Assembly: GCA_963693085.1 (NCBI GenBank)
Contig: OY856413.1
Coordinates: 743,686,556 to 743,750,555 of the forward strand
Source: Alisma plantago-aquatica
Taxonomy: Eukaryota > Streptophyta > Magnoliopsida > Alismatales > Alismataceae
Reading direction: 5' to 3'
Length of the DNA: 64,000 bases
Position numbers and translations under genes: made by a program. The notes under the pieces were generated by a model that did not search any database, was not told the DNA's origin, and worked only from the letters and a program-made list of their open reading frames with translations. Positions 48,600 to 60,546 of this stretch are shown piece by piece. Each line of letters opens with the position of its first letter. Position 1 is the first letter of the stretch.

Positions 48600-51500
48600 A
48601 TGTCTGGAAACCATGAAGAACATGCTGTTGAGAACAACGATGCTGCATCAGTTGATGGAGCTATAGGGTAGGCACATGGAGATCGGGTGCCTGAGGTCCC
48701 CCAACCTAACCCTGCCATTCTTGAACACCCTACCTACCAACAGCTTATGGGGCAGATGATGGCTACGATGAACCTCATGGTAGAGAGATTGCCAGTGCCT
48801 CCGCCTAGAGCACATGCTCCCCATGGTGAAGCATCGGGTATTGGGAAGACCTTTGAGCGGCTTTGCCGAGTCGGAGCTTCGGACTATGTTGGAACGGCTG
48901 ATCCAGCGGATGCAGATCTGTGGCTGACAAGTCTTGAGAAGGCTTTCTGGATCCTCGACATCCCCGAAGTAGACAAAGTCAAGCATGCTGTCTACCTTCT
49001 GAAAGGTAGTGCTGGTCATTGGTGGACCATCGAGGAGGAGAAGTGACCTGGTGAGGTGATCGGTTGGGAGGTTTTCCGACGTGAGTTCATCAACAGATAC
49101 TTTCCGAAGACGTATCTGGATGAGAAGATCAGTCAGTTCGAGCGCCTGCACCAAGGAACGATGAACATCACTGAGTATGAAGCCAAGTTCATGGACCTGT
49201 TGAGGTTTTGTCCTCACATGGCAGCGACGGATGAAGAGTGAATCAGACGTTTTGAGAAGGGTCTGAGTGCTGAACTGACAACACCTGCTTCTGCATTGGA
49301 GAACCGAGAGTGGTTTTCTACGTTTGTGGAATATGTCTAGAGGATCGAACGGTCGGTAAGGGAGAAAAGAGAATCCATGTCTAAGAAGAGGCCTGCTCAG
49401 TTCCAATGATAGATGTTTGGTGGCTTCAAGAAGCCTAGGTTTTCAACACCTTCAGTGATGAGAGGTTCCAGTGTACCATCGCAGTAGTCTCCAAGTAAGG
49501 GAATAGGATATGTTTCTTTGCCGTCTAAAGTACATAGTACAACTTCTATGGCAGTGACAGGGCCGTCTAGGCCACAACAACGAGACCAGTCATGCCATCT
49601 GTGTGGTCAGATCGGGCATTGGAGGTTCAACTGCCCGAATAGAGATGTTGAAGTGACACAACAGCCAAGGCAGAATCAACAAGGGTCAGATAGATAGCAG
49701 CTCAATAGTAGCAGAGGGCGAGGATGTGGTCCAGCGTCGCAAGCAGGATCGTCTTCTCAAAGAAGCAGAGGACGTGGACAACAAGCAACAACTCAATTCT
49801 ATGCTATGAGTCAGCCGGAGGCGATAGTCAACCCGCGAGTGGTGACAGATCAGATGGAGTTATTTCATTCTGATATGTCTTCTTCTTGCTTTATATCTAT
49901 TCTGGTTGACCCGGGTGCTACACACTCTTTTATCTCCTATAGTATGCTTGAAAACTGTCGTTTACCTATTAGCTGTAAGAAAGATAGCTTGTTGCTAGAA
50001 ACCCCTCTTGATGGTTCCTCGATGCTTCGGGAAGAGTGTCCATCTTGTATCTTATCTTTTTCGGGACACATCATACAAGTGGATCTTATACCACTTGATA
50101 TGCATGGTTTTGACGTTATCCTTGGGATGGATACGTTAGAGAAGTATAAGGTTGTTTTGGACTGTGGTTCTAAGTAGACAATGTTTGACGATGATGGAGA
50201 GAAGTGGATCTTCCAAGGAGATAAGAAAATTCTTCTGACGTGTCTAGTGTCAGCTTTGGTGGCAGATAAGTTGTTACGACAAGGATGTGAGACATTCTTA
50301 GCTCACGTTGTGGATACCATTGTGGCTACCAAGGCAAAGGGCCCTAGCCTTGAAGAGGTGTCATTTGTATGAAAGTTTGTGGATGTGTTTCCCGAAGAGT
50401 TCCCTGGTGTTCCTCCACCCGGAGAGATTGATTTTGAGATCAATCTGGTTCCAGGAACACAGCCAGTTACACAGAGACCATATAGGATGGATCCAGTAGA
50501 GATGGCAGAGCTTAAGAAGCAGTTGCAAGAGTTTTTGGAGAAAGGTTTCATCCGACCGAGTACATCACCTTGGGGTGCTCCGGTGTTGTTTGTTAAGAAG
50601 AAGGATGGATTGATGCAGCTATGTATAGATTACCGACAGTTGAACAAGGTCACGATCAAGAACAAGTACCCGTTACCAAGGATAGATGATCTATTTGATC
50701 AATTGCGTGGTGCTGCAATGTTTTCAAAGATCAATCTACGGTCCAGATATCATCAGTTGAGGATTAAGGCAAATGACATACCAAAGTCAGCTTTTAGGAT
50801 GAGGTATGGTCACTTCGAGTTTGTGGTTATGCCGTTCGGGCTAACCAATGCGCCTGCTACTTTCATGGATTTGATGAACAGAGTGTTTCATCCGTTCCTA
50901 GATCAGTTTGTTGTAGTCTTCATAGACGACATCTTGATCCATAGTCGGGACAAGCAAGAGTATGAGCAACATCTTCGACTAGCGTTCACTCTTCTTCACC
51001 AACACCAGTTGTACACCAAGTTTAGTAAGTGTGAGTTCTGGTTAGAAGGAGTGACTTTCTTGGGTCATGTGATATCTGCAGAAGGAGTCAAAGTGGATCC
51101 GAAGAAGGTGGAGTCCGTTGCAGAATGGGAACAGCCGAAGACACCGACAGAAGTTCGTAGTTTCCTGGGTTTAGCAGGATACTACCGAAGGTTTATCAAG
51201 GACTTCAGTGCGATTGCGTTGCCAATGATGAAGTTGACTAGGAAGGATGTACCTTTTGTCTGGGATGATCGTTGTCAGAAATCTTTCTAAAGTTTGAAGG
51301 AAAAACTGACTAGTGCTCCGGTGCTAGTGCTGCCAGAGCCTGGAAAGGACTACATTGTTTTCTGCGATGCTTCCAAGAAAGGATTAGGTTGTGTGCTGAT
51401 GCAGGAAGATCATGTGGTTTCTTTTTCTTCAAGATATCTTAAGAAACATGAGGAGAACTATCCGACTCATGACTTGGAGTTAGCAGCGGTGGTTCATGCA

Positions 51501-53300
51501 TTAAAGATTTGGAGACACTATCTTTACGGAGAAGTGTGTCAGATCTTTACGGATCATAAGAATCTAAAGTACATCTTTTCACAGCATGAGTTGAACATGT
51601 GACAATGTCGATGGATGGAGTTGATCAATGATTATGACTGCACCATCGAGTATCATCCTGGTAAGGCTAATGTGGTAGCTGATGCGCTTCGTCGAAAGTC
51701 TTCTTCTTTTTCTTCAAAGAAGGCACAGTTGAGTTCCCTGGTATGCCATAGATGAAATATGTTTGTTTCCTTGTGGCAGATGAATGTGCAGATGGAAGTT
51801 TCCTTATTAGCTGGACTCTTAGCATAGATACAAGTTAAGCCTAAGCTAAGACAACATATCAAATATGCACAACAAATAGATGATATAGTACAGTTGATCA
51901 GATCAGAGTTCGGCAGCGAAAAGCGTAATGGGTTCCATGAGTCCGAGGATGGACTAGTTTGCTATTGTGATGGGATGGTGGTCCCCGATGTTGATGGTCT
52001 GAGGAAGTTAGTGCTCGAGGAAGCACACACGTCGATTTATGCTATGCATCCAAGAGTCACCAAGATGTATCATAGTCTGAAGGACTTGTATTGGTGGCCC
52101 GATTTGAAGAAAGATGTAGCGGAGTTTGCGGCTAGATGTGCGATATGTCAGCAAGTTAAGGTTGAGCATCAGAAGTCGACAGGTACGTTACAACCCCTGT
52201 CAATACCGCAGTGAAAATGGGATCATATAACCATGGATTTCGTAGTTGGTCTACCCAGGACAACTAGAAGTCATGATTCCATTTGGGTAATAGTGGACAG
52301 ATTGACGAAGTCTTCCCATTTCATACATGTGAAGATGACATATACAGCCGAGAAGCTCACTCGAGTATATGTTGATGAGATAGTACGTTTGCACGGTGTG
52401 CCAATGATGATATTTTCTGACAGAGGTCCTCATTTCACGAGTCGTTTCTGGGAACAGTTGCACAGAGTGTTGGGAACACAGTTGAGGTTTAGTACCGCTT
52501 TCCATCCACAGACAGATGGACAGTCTAAGAGGACTATTCAAACTTTGGAGGATCTCCTTCGAGCTTGTGTTTTGCAGTTGTTAGGCAGTTGGGACATACA
52601 TCTTAGTTTGATAGAGTTTGCCTACAACAACAGTTATTAGCGGAGCATTGACATGGCTCCTTATGAGGCCTTATATGGAAGGAAGTACATATCTCCCTTG
52701 TGTTGGTATGAGTCTGGTGAATATCAACTTTTAGGTCCTGAGTTAGTACAACAGACGACAGAAAAGATCAAAGTGATACGACAATAGTTGAAAGCGGCAC
52801 ATGACAGACAGAGGTCTTATGCAGACAATCGCCGCCGACCTTTGGAGTTCCAAGTAGGAGACAAAGTGTATCTTAAAGTCTCGTCGTGGAAAGGTGTGCT
52901 AAGGTTTGGCCGGAAGGGCAAGCTAGCACCCAGATTTATGGGGCCATACCCAGTCATAGCGCGTATGGGCAAGGTAGCTTATGAGTTAGAGCTACCGCCA
53001 GAGTTGCACATGTTACATCTAGTGTTCCATGTCTGTATGCTGAAGAAAAGTCATCCAGATTCTGGAACAGTGATACAGCCAGTTGAAGTTGAGCTTGATG
53101 AAGATGTGACCTACGAGGAAGGTGCTATGGTGATCCTTGACAGAAGAGTTAAGAAGCTAAAGAGGAAGAACCTGGTTCTTGTGAAGGTTCTTTGGCATCA
53201 TCGTGGTGTTGAGGAAGCCACGTGGGAGCATGAGGAAGAGATGAGGAGGAAGTATCCCTCACTTTTCTCTTCGGATTTCGACGAAGAAATCCCTTTGTAG
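48600..53300 (+). pseudogene. Gypsy gag-pol polyprotein with 17 nonsense codons
   Basis: One frame of 1,567 codons from the ATG at 48600 to the stop at 53298-53300, never shifted. Domains: gag (48,840-49,250, TFERLCRVGASDYVG, HWW, FNRYFP-like), zinc knuckle CHLCGQIGHWRFNC (49593-49634), aspartic protease DPGATHSF (Asp at 49908), RT ([24 protein letters not shown] at 50919-50930), RNase H ([18 protein letters not shown]), integrase (CAICQQ; Asp at 52236 and 52419) and a chromodomain-like end (EEATWEHEEEM). In-frame stops start at 48669, 49044, 49239, 49338, 49407, 49410, 49485, 49695, 50175, 50370, 51288, 51600, 51753, 51825, 52212, 52638 and 52785. RT motif A has Asn for Asp (50733), and the integrase Glu is Lys (52527). 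Confidence 0.95.
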
Positions 53301-53310
53301 GGGGTTGGCT
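53299..53310 (+). other. Probable polypurine tract of the gypsy element
   Basis: AGGGGGTTGGCT directly before the 3' LTR. The G-run is the likely second-strand primer. It overlaps the end of the pol stop codon. Confidence 0.6.
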
Positions 53311-56300
53311 TGTAAGGACCCTAACCTCCGTTTAGGGTTTACCCTGTTTGCTTTGCTTAACCCTGGTGCTTAGTTGCTTTCCAATCACCTTTGGTGGTGA
53401 TTAGGGTTTTTTGGTGCTTTGTTGACAACTGGAGATGCTACTTGCAATAAACCCCAAGTCTAGGGTTTGTGGGCAAGTTTTCCACCTTGTGAGGTGTTCC
53501 TCCCTCTCTTTGCTTCCTCTAGTGTTGAGAGGAAGGGTTGGGCTCGTTGCTTGAGTTCCTTTGGGCTTGGTTGAGCTTGTTGGGCCTTGTGGTGTGTTAC
53601 CTTTGCCCCCTTTGGACCTTGTGTCAGGCAAGAGCATGCTTGTGTCTCCTAGGGTGTGTCGCCTAGGGTGTGTCGCCCATGGACCCCTTTGACCTTCTTT
53701 GACCTCGTTTGTGTCACCACTAGTGGACACTTGGTGCTTGATGCTTGCATGTGGCAATGGCCTTGGACATGTGTTTAGGGCATGCTAGAGTGATGAAATT
53801 TCTCATGGACAAGTGTCCCTAGGTGGGCGACACCTTGCTTTGTTCTACCTTGGTTTCTCCTCCACCCCTTCTATATATGCATTTCCTTTCCCTTGCTAAG
53901 GATCCCTTTAATTCCTTAGTCTCCCTATCCCTTGGTGCACGACACCCTCTTCTTTTGCAAGCTTGGTGGCCGATCCTTCTTGGAGTCTCCTTCTTCCTCT
54001 AGTGGTGGCCAAACCCTAGAGTACCTTGCTCTTCTTCCTTGGTGGTGCTTGGAGCTAGGAGCTTGGAGCTTGCTTGAGGCGGGTTACATAACTCCTAACC
54101 CTAACTACATTACCATCTTCTATGTTCTTGTATGTTGTTTATGATCATGTCGGCTATGCATGTTACTAGTTTAGTTTCTTTCCTAGTTACCTCTTGTTGG
54201 CCGAATCTATGTTCTAGGGTTTCTTGGTGGGCAACACTCCTTTCTCTCCTGGGTCTAGAGGAGCGAGCTTGAGTGCTAGTAATATGGGCAATGCCCTTCT
54301 CTCGTTTAAGTTGAGAGGTGAGCTTGTGTTCTAGTTGCTTGAGCAACACCCTCGTCTCACCATGGACTTGAAAGGTGAGCTTTGTGGTGGTTGTAAACCT
54401 TGTTAGGGTTGTTCCTTGTGTTGCCCGATTGGTAATAGGAGGTGTGCAAGACCCCTCTCTCTTAGTTGTTGAGAGGTGAGCCATCTTCTTGATCTACTAG
54501 GGTTTTGGTGCCCTTGTGTTTGAGGAGGATTACGACCTTGTGGGGTTGCATCTGGACCGTTATGATCTTGGGGAAGGTGCTGCCTGATTTTCATCTTGAT
54601 CTTGAGCCTTGTACGACACATGTTGTGGATGTGTCAGGTGTTGCACTTGGTACCTGCCTTGAGAGTGTGTCGGACATCACACCTTGATGAGCAACCTGCC
54701 CGATACACTTAGCCTATGTGATGGTTTGGTATCGATATGCCTTGTTGTGATGGAGCATTGCTAGCTAGTCTGTGGTGGGCATCACCCTTTGGACTTAACT
54801 CTATGTGTGTCGGCCAACATCACGACACTTGCTGGGCGTTGTACGACATCTTAGCACCCGATACATGTACTGACCGATATGCCATGAGGCACGACACACC
54901 GTTGCATGACATGCTTCTTTGGCTAGTTGCACGCTTGGTTGCCCGTTATCCGTGAGGCCTGACGGAGCATTGCACGACATAGTGCACAATATACCTTGCA
55001 CGACACGTCCCTTGGGCTCAATTGCACGATAGACCCTGCTGCAAAAGACATCATTTCATGGTACACCTTTGCTGTTATGTTTGGCCAATACGGTCTGGTA
55101 TGCATTTGAGTGATGGACGATAAGGGAGAGTACCCTGCCCGATACCACCTCTAGTGAGGGTGCCCTACCCGTCACACTTCTTGTGAGGGTAGTGGACACT
55201 TCTAGTGAGGGTCTTGTCTCTTATGGAAACCTATGTGCTAGCCCTTGTTCACGAATCAAGTTGGTTTTGATAGTAACTCTTGATATGCTTGATGGTAATT
55301 GTGATAGTAGATTACATCTATGTATCTTGCCATGATAGTACCTGTGCTTATGATCATCTTGAAACATCTATATAATGATAAATAAATGATAAGCATGTAA
55401 GAAGCCTTGCAAGATGATATGACCTATGTCAATGGTCACAGGTTGAGGCATGCATGATAACATATATAATCATCAATGTTGCTCTATGTTGATAATATGA
55501 GTCTTCTGTTAATTCATGATGAGTGTGCATACTAACCATGTAGGTACAGATGCATACCATGTAAAAGGCTATGAGGTATATATGTTTGAGTAACACTGCT
55601 TTGATAATTACTCTTGATGATGAGATAACATACATGATGTGTTTTGGTCTGAGGACCTAAGTTTGGCTAAATGCCTAAGTTGATGAGAATGCCTTGAGAG
55701 GCAGTGAAATTATGTGATGAGGGGTTGAGATGCCATGGCAATGTGACGATCCTTGAGATGGATCTAGATGATTGACAAGAGGCCAAGTGATAACATGTAA
55801 TGTTGAATCCTGGTGATGGATCAGGATGATGTTGATTACAGTAAAAGCATAATATTGAGTTTCATACTGTTTATTCTTGTTATAGTTTGCATGTTATACA
55901 ACTTGGTTGAATCTTGCAATCCACATAAAAGATACTAATTAATCACAAGTGGAATATATCATGTAGTTGTCTTGGCCATAGATCCATCATCGTCAGGAGT
56001 TGGTGATGGTGAAACATGTTCTCTTGGGGGTTAACCTGGAAGTGCATATTATTGAATATGTGTGGTTTCTCCTAGCTGAAAATGAGGAGGTATGAGTGCA
56101 ACTTTGGTTGTAGACTCCAGAGTGCGGATTCAGGCCCGTAGCTCAGTATATGAAGAGCATGGTGAACATGCCCATGGCTCAGGATGTGTGATATGGGAGC
56201 AGGAATGCGTTCATGGCTCAGAGCACGGTGAATAGGCCTGTGGCTCAGTTTCACTAGCGTCGAGACCTGTACCAAGGCAGGCTAGGCAGAGGGTAGCCTG

Positions 56301-57341
56301 ACCCTGTGGTTGAGGCCACTTAAGCAAGAGATCGCGGTCCTGCTTGTGTTCTACTCATGCACTGACCATGAGGTGGAGAGGTCATGGAGTCCGGCTCTTC
56401 CATTTGACCTTGTATGGCACCGACTTGGGTTTCGTAACCGAAGGTTGGATTTGAGCGGTACGACTCACTTCCTCAGGGCATAATAATACGTAATCCAACT
56501 GAATAATATTGACTGCTTAAGGCAAAACACAGAACATTGGTTGAGGCATTGCTTGTGTATTTAATCTTGCTTTACGTTGCAATTACTTATACGATATTGT
56601 ATTATGTGGTAAGACCCTATAAATCTTATCTTGTTAATCATGTTCCATAAAGAAATACTTTGGTATTATGCCTTCCGTACTTCTGGTAAGCTTGATAGTA
56701 TATATATAGCTTTGCGCTATAGACTGCTCTTACTATACCTTTCATCAGTATCTACTGCTTTTGCTTTCATCTTTCTTAGGTTTTGTAGTTTTGGTGGGGA
56801 GTTATTTTTCTCACTGGGACTGTGTGTCTCACACCACTGGTCTACACCCTTTTTAGGTGTTTGAGCTAGACGTGGTGGTGGTCGTGGGGTTGCGGCCGAG
56901 CAACTAGACGAGCAGTAGAAGGCAAGTGATGGACATGTTGCTATTTTGGTTGTTTTGTAGTATAGTCTAGAGTCATCCCTGTACTCTCAGGTCCTTGGGA
57001 GCGTTATGACGTTGCTTCACGATGTATAACTGTTGATGTTTTGTATATCCTGCTGCTGGCCGGATGTGGGCCGTTCTGTATGCATAAACAGGTGATGAAC
57101 TCATGTGTTGGCTAGACAACTGCTCTTCTAAGCTGTGGGCATGTATCAAGGGTTGTAAAATGTTTGTATAACCTATTTCCTTACAGGATGTGGACCTGAA
57201 TGTAATGGTTCCTTAGTTTATCTGCTTTCTGCAATCATTTTTAATTAACCTGTGTTTTTGGTAATCCGTGGTTTATTGTGATTTCCGCACGTTTTCGCAT
57301 AACACCTCGCTGTCTGTGTGATAGTGAGATGTGTTGCCACA
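53311..57341 (+). repeat. Gypsy 3' LTR (4,031 bp, full length)
   Basis: Same ends as the 5' LTR. It contains a segment at about 56,258-56,930 (GTCGAGACCTG ... GAAGGCAAGT) that is missing from the 5' LTR. TATA-like CTATATATGC at 53871-53880. Over the first 200 bp I count about nine differences from the 5' LTR by eye. Confidence 0.95.
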
Positions 57342-57346
57342 TTTAG

Positions 57347-57920
57347 TTTCAGCACATATTTGACATTTATTATTTAAATTAACAACACCATCAATATCCT
57401 TTTGTAAACCTAAAGATTTCATGCTTTGTAAATATTTAAAATTAACATGTCCTAATCTACTGTGCCATACATCAAAAGAATCAACAATATAAGCAGAAGG
57501 ACTTGTTTCATTTGCAGAAGAGTTTGGTACATTCAATAGAAAGAGACCATTTGAGCAGTAACCCATGCCTAGGTAGTCCCCAAACTTGGTGAGAATGACC
57601 TTGTTTGATTCAAAGGACACTTTCACCCCAAACTTAACAAGTTGAGAAACAAAAATTAAATTAACACGGATATCTGGGACAAACAACACATCTTTGATCA
57701 ACATAATTTTTCCAAAAGTCATCTTGATCATGACATTACCCTTTCCGGTCACAGGAGAAGCAGTTGAGTTGCCCATGACAACCCGGTGTTCCTCCTGTCC
57801 TACTTCAGTGTAGGTCACAAAGGCATCTCTATTGCCACTGATGTGGCGACTAGCCCCCGAGTCAATGATCCAATCATTCTGGTGGAATGATCCCATGTTG
57901 ACAATGCTGACAAATGCCAC
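57347..57920 (-). pseudogene. Copia protease and integrase N-terminus
   Basis: Reads WIIDSGASRHISG (aspartic protease, catalytic D-S-G), then LIKDVLFVPDIRVNLIFVS and the integrase zinc-binding head WHSRLGHVNFKYL with CQICAETK. The copia sequence stops at 57347, where the gypsy element begins, and resumes at 45114. The frame is shifted relative to gag. Confidence 0.93.
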
Positions 57921-58854
57921 AAATACGTCCTCAGTAACAAGGTTGGTTGAAGGTTCTTTGAATCCACTGCTTGTTTCTTCCTATGCCTGCATTTAGGAGA
58001 AGTATGACCAGGTTTTCCACAAACATAGCAAAAAATATTCTTTTTATTAATATCTTTGTTTCCTTTATATTTATTCTTATTTCCTTTCCCTTTTTTATTT
58101 TTCCATTTAATTTTAGACTGATCAGTAGAAACTTTATTTTCTTTAACTTCATTATTAACAAAGTTAGCAGTACATGACAAATCTTTATTCAGTTCAAATT
58201 TTTCTCTAGTACGATTTTGATCTTCAACTCGGATATGTATTATTACATCATCCAATGACACAATCTTTTTTTTGTGCTTTAAATTGTTCTTGTAATGTTT
58301 CCAAGAACCAGGTAGTTTTTCAATTAAAGAATCCCCAAAAAAAGACTGAGGAAGATCATTTTTTTCATTTGTCAAATCATCAAGTAAAATATGAAATTCA
58401 TGAATTTGAGTTGTGATTTCTTTATCTTCAGTCATATGAAAATTTAGAAAATTTGCAACAGTAAATTTTTGGGAGAAGCCTCTTCCAGAATATATTTCTT
58501 GTTCAGACTTTCCCAAATTTCGGATGCAATTTTAATTGGAAAGTAGGCGTCAAACAATTGATTATATAATGTACTTAAAATCATATGTCGGCAAATGCGA
58601 TTTACTTTTTCCTAATCAACAGAATCATTTTCAGGTTTGGGTTCAGTTAAAGCAAACGACACATTAGAAACTTCTAAAGCAGTAATAATTTTTTCTTGCC
58701 AACGCCTATACTGTTGTACATTAAACTGTTCAATTTTCGTAACATCAGGGATAGGTGTTTGCGAAATAGTAGAAACAATGACGATTTGGTTGTTATTACT
58801 TGATGGCGACACAGGCGTAAAGGGGGTTTCAAAACCTTCCATATTAGTACCCAT
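57921..58854 (-). pseudogene. Copia gag with zinc knuckle
   Basis: Starts at the ATG at 58854 (MGTNMEGFETPFTPVSPSS), with FNVQQYRRWQEKI, then a TAG near 58,612 (VD stop EKVNRICRH). It continues with EIWESLNKKYILEE and, after a frameshift, FTVANFLNFHMTEDKEI and LLDDLTNEKNDLPQSF. A very Lys/Asn-rich stretch is followed by the zinc knuckle CYVCGKPGHTSPKC (about 58,000-58,050). This is the capsid/nucleocapsid protein of the element; it can no longer be made full length. Confidence 0.9.
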
Positions 58855-58879
58855 CAGAGAAACAAATTACTCTTAAGAT

Positions 58880-59624
58880 TGTTGTTCGTAATAGGGTACA
58901 AACCGCGATGTAAGTCGTAAACAGTAAAGCTTTTACCAGAGATATGCTGAGGCGTGCAGAGAGCACTGTCCTTAAGAGTATTTTCGCGGTACTCGACGAA
59001 GAGCGCCTGTGCGATAGTCTCCTACGCGGCTACTCTCCCAGGATCCAACAACGTTTGCCGACGTGAAGCACGCACACGCAGTCACGGCGACGAGCAAAAG
59101 GTGACCGATCGTTCTTCCAGTGGACAGACAATAGGAGAAGAAGAAGAAAATGAGAGATTTTGTACAACTGTTTCGAACGACAGTGAGGGACAAAGATAAA
59201 TAACAAAGAGAGGCGCACAAAGAGTTGTGTTGCGGTTGCAAACTGGGCCGCCGTTTGGAAGCATCCAAACGAAGAGGTGTGTCAAAAAGATGTGACAAAT
59301 GTCTCTATTTGGTTCAATGAACCGAAGAGCAAAACCAAGCCGGGGCCATGCCCGCACAAGGGGCTCCGGGAGGCTGGATTTGCACCCCCCTGCGTGCGAG
59401 ATACGACGTGTGCCAACACACCCGATTAAAGGGTTTCCGGACCGGGCCGGCCCAAACCCCGTTGGCAAGGCCCACCATGCACGTGCGTAGGGCCTATCCC
59501 CTTTCATTCCTCAATTGTACTATGGATAAGAGTCCATATATAAGGAGGAGGGAAGTCTCCAACATAAGCAATATGGGACTAAACTTTTGCCTTTTGGTTT
59601 GAAATATAGAAAAAAAGCATAACA
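58880..59624 (-). repeat. Copia 5' LTR
   Basis: 745 bp. In the first ~175 aligned bases I count about 15 differences from the 3' LTR by eye, mostly transitions. On the minus strand it starts TGTTATGC, next to target duplication ATTGA (59625-59629). Confidence 0.95.
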
Positions 59625-59629
59625 ATTGA

Positions 59630-59790
59630 TAGTGGTGAAATTGTCGTGGTTGAGACCGTAGAACAGTGTACATAGGATGAGTGTCATTATGGTTAGGACG
59701 CTTCTTCTAGGACATGAGTAATTCTGTGGGAACTTCAGGAGGTTGTACTCAGGCGGCTTGTACAACATGGTCATTGGCGACAAGTAGATG
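59630..59790 (-). pseudogene. ABCG-type transporter exon, 5' part
   Basis: Minus strand reads MSPMTMLYKPPEYNLLKF, then a basic and membrane segment VLTIMTLILCTLFYGLNHDN and FTTIN, and meets the copia target duplication. Across the duplication the frame continues into RLYFFADYL at 41,337. ABCG proteins have this order: first transmembrane helix ending LxTLFY, then the next helix. The sequence upstream of the MSPM start gives way to unrelated repeat at about 59,797. Confidence 0.65.
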
Positions 59791-59799
59791 GGACAAAAA

Positions 59800-60120
59800 A
59801 CTGAAATGGCACATTTGCCATTTTTTATTCCCTAAATGACACGTTCTTGAACTTATTGCCCAAAATGACACATTTGGGGAGCAATGCGTCCCCTACTGGG
59901 ACACATTGCCCTCACGAGAGGTAATGCGTTCCGGTGGCGGACGCATTGGTGCAATGCATCCCAGGAAGGGACGCATTGGTCCCACAGGAGGACAATGCGT
60001 CCCTGTTCGGGACGTATTATCCTCATGTGGGACCAATGCGTCCCCTGCTGGGACGCATTGCACCAATGCATCCCCATACAGGACGCATTGAAGCAATGCG
60101 TCTCCATGCAAGACGTATTA
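59800..60120. repeat. Palindrome cluster based on CAATGCGTCCC (left)
   Basis: A segment at 59,806-59,880 (CACATTTGCCATTTTTTATT, then TTCTTGAACTTATTGCCC) leads into a run of short inverted repeats, CAATGCGTCCC facing GGGACGCATTG with a loop of 5-8 bp, about every 40 bp. Copies vary (GCGTTCC, GCATCCC, GACGTATTA). Frames on both strands stay open because of the repeat. Confidence 0.85.
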
Positions 60121-60546
60121 TATTTTTTAATCATATTTTTGTAGTCACTGATATTGTTTCATGGTTATTGACATGTATATTAATAATATTGATTATATTT
60201 TTACATTTACAATTCGTTCACTCGTATTTGGATGTCTATAATTTACCCAATTATTATAAATTTGTCAATTTCAATAGCTCGTAACATGCATATGGAATAT
60301 ATAAGTGTATTGCAACCAACATCAGTTGGTTCCTAATTGATTATATAATAAGAACTTAATCCAAAAAAATGAGATAGCAACTAAAAACTGGGTTAAAACA
60401 TGAACCAACATGACGAGAAAATAATACACAACAGAACAATATGACAGATCCAAAATGAACCAATGTGATATCATAATATGATAGATCCACATACAATAGG
60501 TGTCTTCACAAAGGCATACATACAAAACAATATAATATATAAAAAA
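60121..60546. other. AT-rich spacer downstream of the PMD gene
   Basis: Probable 3' region of the minus-strand PMD remnant. No coding potential seen. Confidence 0.4.

Larger units (their letters stand above)
45115..57346 (+). mobile_element. Ty3/gypsy chromovirus-type retrotransposon
   Basis: An LTR element inserted in the copia integrase. The target duplication TTTAG is at 45115-45119 and 57342-57346. LTRs are 45120-48474 and 53311-57341, both TGTAAGG...CACA. A tRNA-iMet primer binding site TGGTATCAGAGC lies at 48479-48490, and the purine run AGGGGG just before the right LTR. Gag-pol is a single frame (48600-53300) ending in a chromodomain-like region. Long LTRs and the single ORF suggest the Tekay/Del lineage. 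Total length without duplications is 12,222 bp. Confidence 0.96.
41338..59629 (-). mobile_element. Ty1/copia retrotransposon, split by a Ty3/gypsy element
   Basis: LTRs at 41343-42085 (743 bp, 3' LTR) and 58880-59624 (745 bp, 5' LTR), with the identical 5-bp target duplication ATTGA at 41338-41342 and 59625-59629. Both LTRs start TGTTATGC on the minus strand and end with CA. A polypurine tract (GTGGGGGAT on the minus strand, 42086-42094) borders the 3' LTR. Gag, protease and the integrase head lie at 58854-57347; the rest of integrase, RT and RNase H lie at 45114-42634. Taking out the gypsy insertion leaves a normal length of about 6.06 kb. No clear tRNA primer site was recognised. The RT domain looks Tork-like. 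Confidence 0.95.
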
